The position numbers and the translations under genes were made by a program. 64,000 nucleotides of DNA, taken from contig NZ_CAKZJO010000065.1 of NCBI RefSeq assembly GCF_936943645.1, positions 1 to 64,000 of the forward strand, given 5' to 3'. This stretch comes from an uncultured Bradyrhizobium sp. GTDB lineage: Bacteria > Pseudomonadota > Alphaproteobacteria > Rhizobiales > Xanthobacteraceae. The notes beneath the pieces are model-generated. The model worked only from the letters and a program-made list of their open reading frames with translations, made no database searches and was not told where the DNA came from. Shown piece after piece: positions 62,170-64,000 of the stretch; position 1 is the first letter of the stretch; every line of letters starts with the position of its first letter.

Positions 62170-62350
62170 ACCCTCCCCTGGAGGGGGAGGGTCGGTGCGC
62201 ATGAAGCGAAGCGGAATGCGGACCGGGGTGGGGTGACGGTCTCTCCGCGTCGGACGCTGCCCGTGGGGAGAGATCACCCCACCCCGCTCGCGCTTCGCGC
62301 GATCGACCCTCCCCCTCCAGGCCCCCTCCAGGCCCCCTCCAGGGGAGGGT
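62170..62350. repeat. Intergenic repeat, family D, copy 2, with tandem expansion
   Basis: Related to 48736-48872 (shared GGGGTGACGGTCTCTCCGC, CACCCCACCCCGCTCGCG). Near its 3' arm are three exact tandem copies of an 11-base unit (CCCCCTCCAGG, 62311-62343) where copy 1 has one, so the arm has been expanded. Confidence 0.9.
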
Positions 62351-62359
62351 TAAGCGAAA

Positions 62360-63268
62360 CTACGCCGCGACCTTCACCCGCCGCTCGACCTCGCGATCGA
62401 TGGTGGCGGCAAGCTCGCTGCTCACTTCCACCATCGGCAGGCGGACTTCGGGACTGTCGATCAGGCCGCTGCGCCACAGCCAGTACTTTGCCGGCGCCGG
62501 GCTCGGCTCGGTGAACAACAGACGCGTCAGCTCGGCGACCTCGTTCCAGCGCGCCTCGGCCACATCATGATTGCCGCGCTTCATCTCGGCATAGACGGCT
62601 GCGAACGTTGCGGTCTCGACATGGGCCGACAGCACGATGCCGCCGTCGGCACCGTCGCTGAGGGCCTCGAAGAAGTTCGCGTCCTCGCCGGTGAGCACGC
62701 GGAAATTCCTCGGGCGGTCGCGCAGCAGCGCGATCGATTGCTCGCGGCTCGCGCCGCAATCCTTCAGGCCGACGATGTTTCTGTGCTCGGCCAGCCGCAG
62801 CATGGTCTGGTTGGTGATGTTGACCGAGGTGCGATAGGGGATGTTGTAGAGCGCCAGCGGCCAGGCGGCGTGATTGGCCAGCGTCTCGAAATGCGCCAGC
62901 AATCCGCGCTGCGAGGGCCGCACGTAATAGGGGCTCGCGATCAGGTAACCGTCGATCGGCCAGTCCGCGGTCTCGTCGAGGCGTTCCTTCAGCCGCGAGG
63001 TGTCGGCCCCCGACAGCCCGAGGCAGATCGGCTGGTTGCGCCAGCCCGCCGCCATCTCGTCGCGCACGATGGCGACGAGACGTTCGAGCTCGGCCTCGCG
63101 CAGCGTCATGCCTTCACCGGAGGTCGCCCCCAGGATGAAGCCGTCGATGCCCTGCGCGCTGTAGTGCCGCGTCAGCCGCCGCAGCGACCGCTCGTCGAGC
63201 GCGCCATCGCGGAATGGCGTCACCAGCGGCAGCCACAGCCCATGCAAATGATCTTCAAGTCCGGTCAT
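62360..63268 (-). CDS. Dihydrodipicolinate synthase/N-acetylneuraminate lyase family aldolase
   Basis: A 302-residue class I aldolase. GATSGEG (residues 47-53) is the carboxylate-binding motif, Tyr141 in YNIPYRT and the Schiff-base Lys169 in VGLKDCG are present. AAGGAG eight bases before the ATG at 63268 fixes the start. The family includes biosynthetic DapA and catabolic aldolases; in this neighbourhood a true biosynthetic DapA is not assured. Downstream lies the repeat at 62170-62350 and the symporter gene, convergent. Confidence 0.85.
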   Translation of the reverse strand: MTGLEDHLHGLWLPLVTPFRDGALDERSLRRLTRHYSAQGIDGFILGATSGEGMTLREAELERLVAIVRDEMAAGWRNQPICLGLSGADTSRLKERLDETADWPIDGYLIASPYYVRPSQRGLLAHFETLANHAAWPLALYNIPYRTSVNITNQTMLRLAEHRNIVGLKDCGASREQSIALLRDRPRNFRVLTGEDANFFEALSDGADGGIVLSAHVETATFAAVYAEMKRGNHDVAEARWNEVAELTRLLFTEPSPAPAKYWLWRSGLIDSPEVRLPMVEVSSELAATIDREVERRVKVAA

Positions 63269-63313
63269 GTTTCCATCTCCTTCTCGGGAAACCTGAGACG
63301 GAGGGCACATGAA

Positions 63314-63340
63314 AAAACCCCGTCCAGGCGGCGGGGTTTT
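63314..63340 (-). terminator. Terminator on the minus strand, upstream of the aldolase gene
   Basis: Stem AAAACCCCG (63314-63322) with CGGGGTTTT (63332-63340). Read on the minus strand it ends in a run of six T (complement of 63312-63317), so it would stop a transcript entering the aldolase gene from upstream, or act as an attenuator 45 bases before its start codon. Confidence 0.6.
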
Positions 63341-63389
63341 CGGGATTTGCTTGCGATGACGAAGCTTGGCTAGCGCGCGCAAAAATCCG

Positions 63390-63414
63390 AGGCCCCGGGA
63401 TGGGGGCCTTTTTT
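63390..63414 (+). terminator. Terminator on the plus strand with no assigned gene
   Basis: AGGCCCC (63390-63396) pairs with GGGGCCT (63403-63409), followed by six T. No plus-strand gene was recognised upstream of it between 63269 and 63390. Confidence 0.6.
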
Positions 63415-63525
63415 CGAGGCGATGGCCTTGAACGAGATTGCGCACGACTTCGTGATCATCTGCAAATGATGCGAGGTATGCGCGGAACTGTCAATACACG
63501 CGGAGGGCGAAGGCTGATTTGACAG

Positions 63526-63555
63526 AAAAAAAGCCGGGCCCAAAGAGCCCGGCTT
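63526..63555 (-). terminator. Strong minus-strand terminator downstream of the LysR gene
   Basis: AAGCCGGGC (63531-63539) and GCCCGGCTT (63547-63555) with a seven-base loop; on the minus strand it is followed by TTTTTTT (complement of 63526-63532). It lies about 175 bases past the LysR stop and could end that transcript or a small RNA in between. Confidence 0.75.
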
Positions 63556-63637
63556 AAGGTATTGGCCACGTGAGGCCGACACAATCACCTTCCAAGAGGG
63601 ATTACTGAACTCCCGCGCCACTGGAGGAGGGGGACAA

Positions 63638-63757
63638 ATGCGCAACGCGAAGGCTCAGCGTGCAAACAGTATGGGCTTGACGAGCGGCCTGCAGCAACAG
63701 CCGAGGCCGCATGTCAGTCATGCGGAAATCAGGACGGCCAGCGCTGCGCCTTGCTGA
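63638..63757 (+). CDS. Possible 39-residue small protein
   Basis: ATG at 63638 follows a very strong purine-rich ribosome site (GGAGGAGGGGGACAA). The predicted product begins MRNAKAQRANSMG and is basic and Gln-rich, with no hydrophobic stretch. It ends 29 bases inside the LysR gene on the opposite strand. The Shine-Dalgarno is the main evidence; coding potential is otherwise weak. Confidence 0.3.
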   Translation: MRNAKAQRANSMGLTSGLQQQPRPHVSHAEIRTASAAPC

Positions 63758-64000
63758 CGACGAAGTCGCGGAACACCTGCACGCGCGCGACCGTCTTCAA
63801 CTCCTCGGGATAGACGAAGTACGTGTCGAGCTGGATCGAATCCGACTCGCCGAACAGCTGCACGAGTTTGCTCTGTTCCTCGACGAGGTAGTCGGGCAGC
63901 GCGGCGATGCCGAGGCCCTGCTGACAGGCACGCACGAGACCGAGGATGTTGTTGACCCTGAAATAAGCCTCGCGCGGACCGGAGCCGTTGCGGCCGGCTT
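63729..64000 (-). CDS. LysR-family regulator, C-terminal part (cut by window end)
   Basis: About 90 residues of the effector domain are visible, reading from the window edge: EAYFRVNNILGLVRACQQG and LGIAALPDYLVEEQSKLVQLF, then FVYPEELKTVARVQVFRDFVV, the usual LTTR C-terminal pattern. The HTH lies beyond position 64000. The stop is at 63729-63731. The target is unknown. Confidence 0.8.
   Translation of the reverse strand, partial: AGRNGSGPREAYFRVNNILGLVRACQQGLGIAALPDYLVEEQSKLVQLFGESDSIQLDTYFVYPEELKTVARVQVFRDFVVSKAQRWPS

Larger units (their letters stand above)
63269..63728. other. Intergenic region rich in terminator-like hairpins
   Basis: About 460 bases between the aldolase gene and the truncated LysR gene. 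It contains three terminator-like hairpins (63314-63340, 63390-63414, 63526-63555), with orientations that do not all match the flanking genes. The G-rich GGAGGAGGGGGACAAATG near 63622-63640 precedes a possible 39-codon frame. No RNA family was recognised. Confidence 0.5.

Noticed and set aside
62311..62343. Three tandem 11-base units as a CRISPR-like array or phase-variable coding repeat
   Set aside because: Units are contiguous with no spacers, are not in a gene, and lie in the arm of a known repeat family.

Overview
The window looks like a chromosomal stretch of a Bradyrhizobium-type alphaproteobacterium. The base composition is strongly GC-biased with G/C in third codon positions, several genes start at GTG after good Shine-Dalgarno sequences, and the spaces between genes are filled with the short palindromic repeats common in that genus. 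The best species-level clue is an mbfA iron-export gene under a perfect Irr-type iron control element (50079-50095). No insertion sequence, prophage, integrase, CRISPR array or rRNA operon was seen. The one RNA gene is an initiator tRNA (38388-38464, minus strand).

Layout. 1-2.5 kb: dehydrogenase, thioesterase and periplasmic binding protein of an acyl-CoA pathway. 2.6-6.1 kb: a glutathione S-transferase (GST) and a divergent WYL-type regulator with palindromic operators, then small conserved proteins. 6.4-12.7 kb: TAXI-type binding protein, cyclic-nucleotide-gated K+ channel, enoyl-CoA hydratase relative, a second divergent GST/WYL-regulator pair and a small exported protein. 12.8-20.7 kb: REC-EAL response regulator, fatty acid desaturase with an alpha/beta hydrolase behind an AT-rich operator, metallo-beta-lactamase-fold (MBL) protein, MFS carrier, outer-membrane barrel and AraC regulator. 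20.7-25.5 kb: alcohol dehydrogenase, acyl-CoA synthetase, FadR-type GntR regulator and divergent ABC binding protein, with two identical operator cores over two recognisable promoters. 25.8-30.7 kb: an ABC exporter operon matching yhiI-rbbA-yhhJ, preceded by an FNR/FixK-like box. 30.7-38.3 kb: OpgC-type acyltransferase, a large cyclase-ATPase-TPR protein, and two paralogues of an unrecognised family flanking a MATE transporter. 38.4-44.5 kb: tRNA-fMet, aldehyde dehydrogenase, GMC oxidoreductase, two SDRs and a CvpA protein. 44.5-50 kb: DUF3775 protein, then an MBL / fumarylacetoacetase-fold / GST / MBL / epoxide-hydrolase set. 50-54.8 kb: mbfA with a cytochrome b561, amidase, NTF2-like protein and alcohol dehydrogenase. 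54.8-64 kb: AidB-like acyl-CoA dehydrogenase, SDR, enoyl-CoA hydratase, GNAT acetyltransferase, DUF1127/LysR divergent pair, metabolite:H+ symporter, DapA-family aldolase and a truncated LysR gene.

Taken together this is mostly accessory catabolism: uptake, CoA activation, beta-oxidation-like steps, GSTs and hydrolases, each with local regulators, plus envelope and iron-homeostasis functions. The most informative sites are the operators beside the FadR-type regulator, the two GST/WYL operators sharing the core ACATCCTGT, the iron control element, and the uncharacterised protein pair around the MATE gene.
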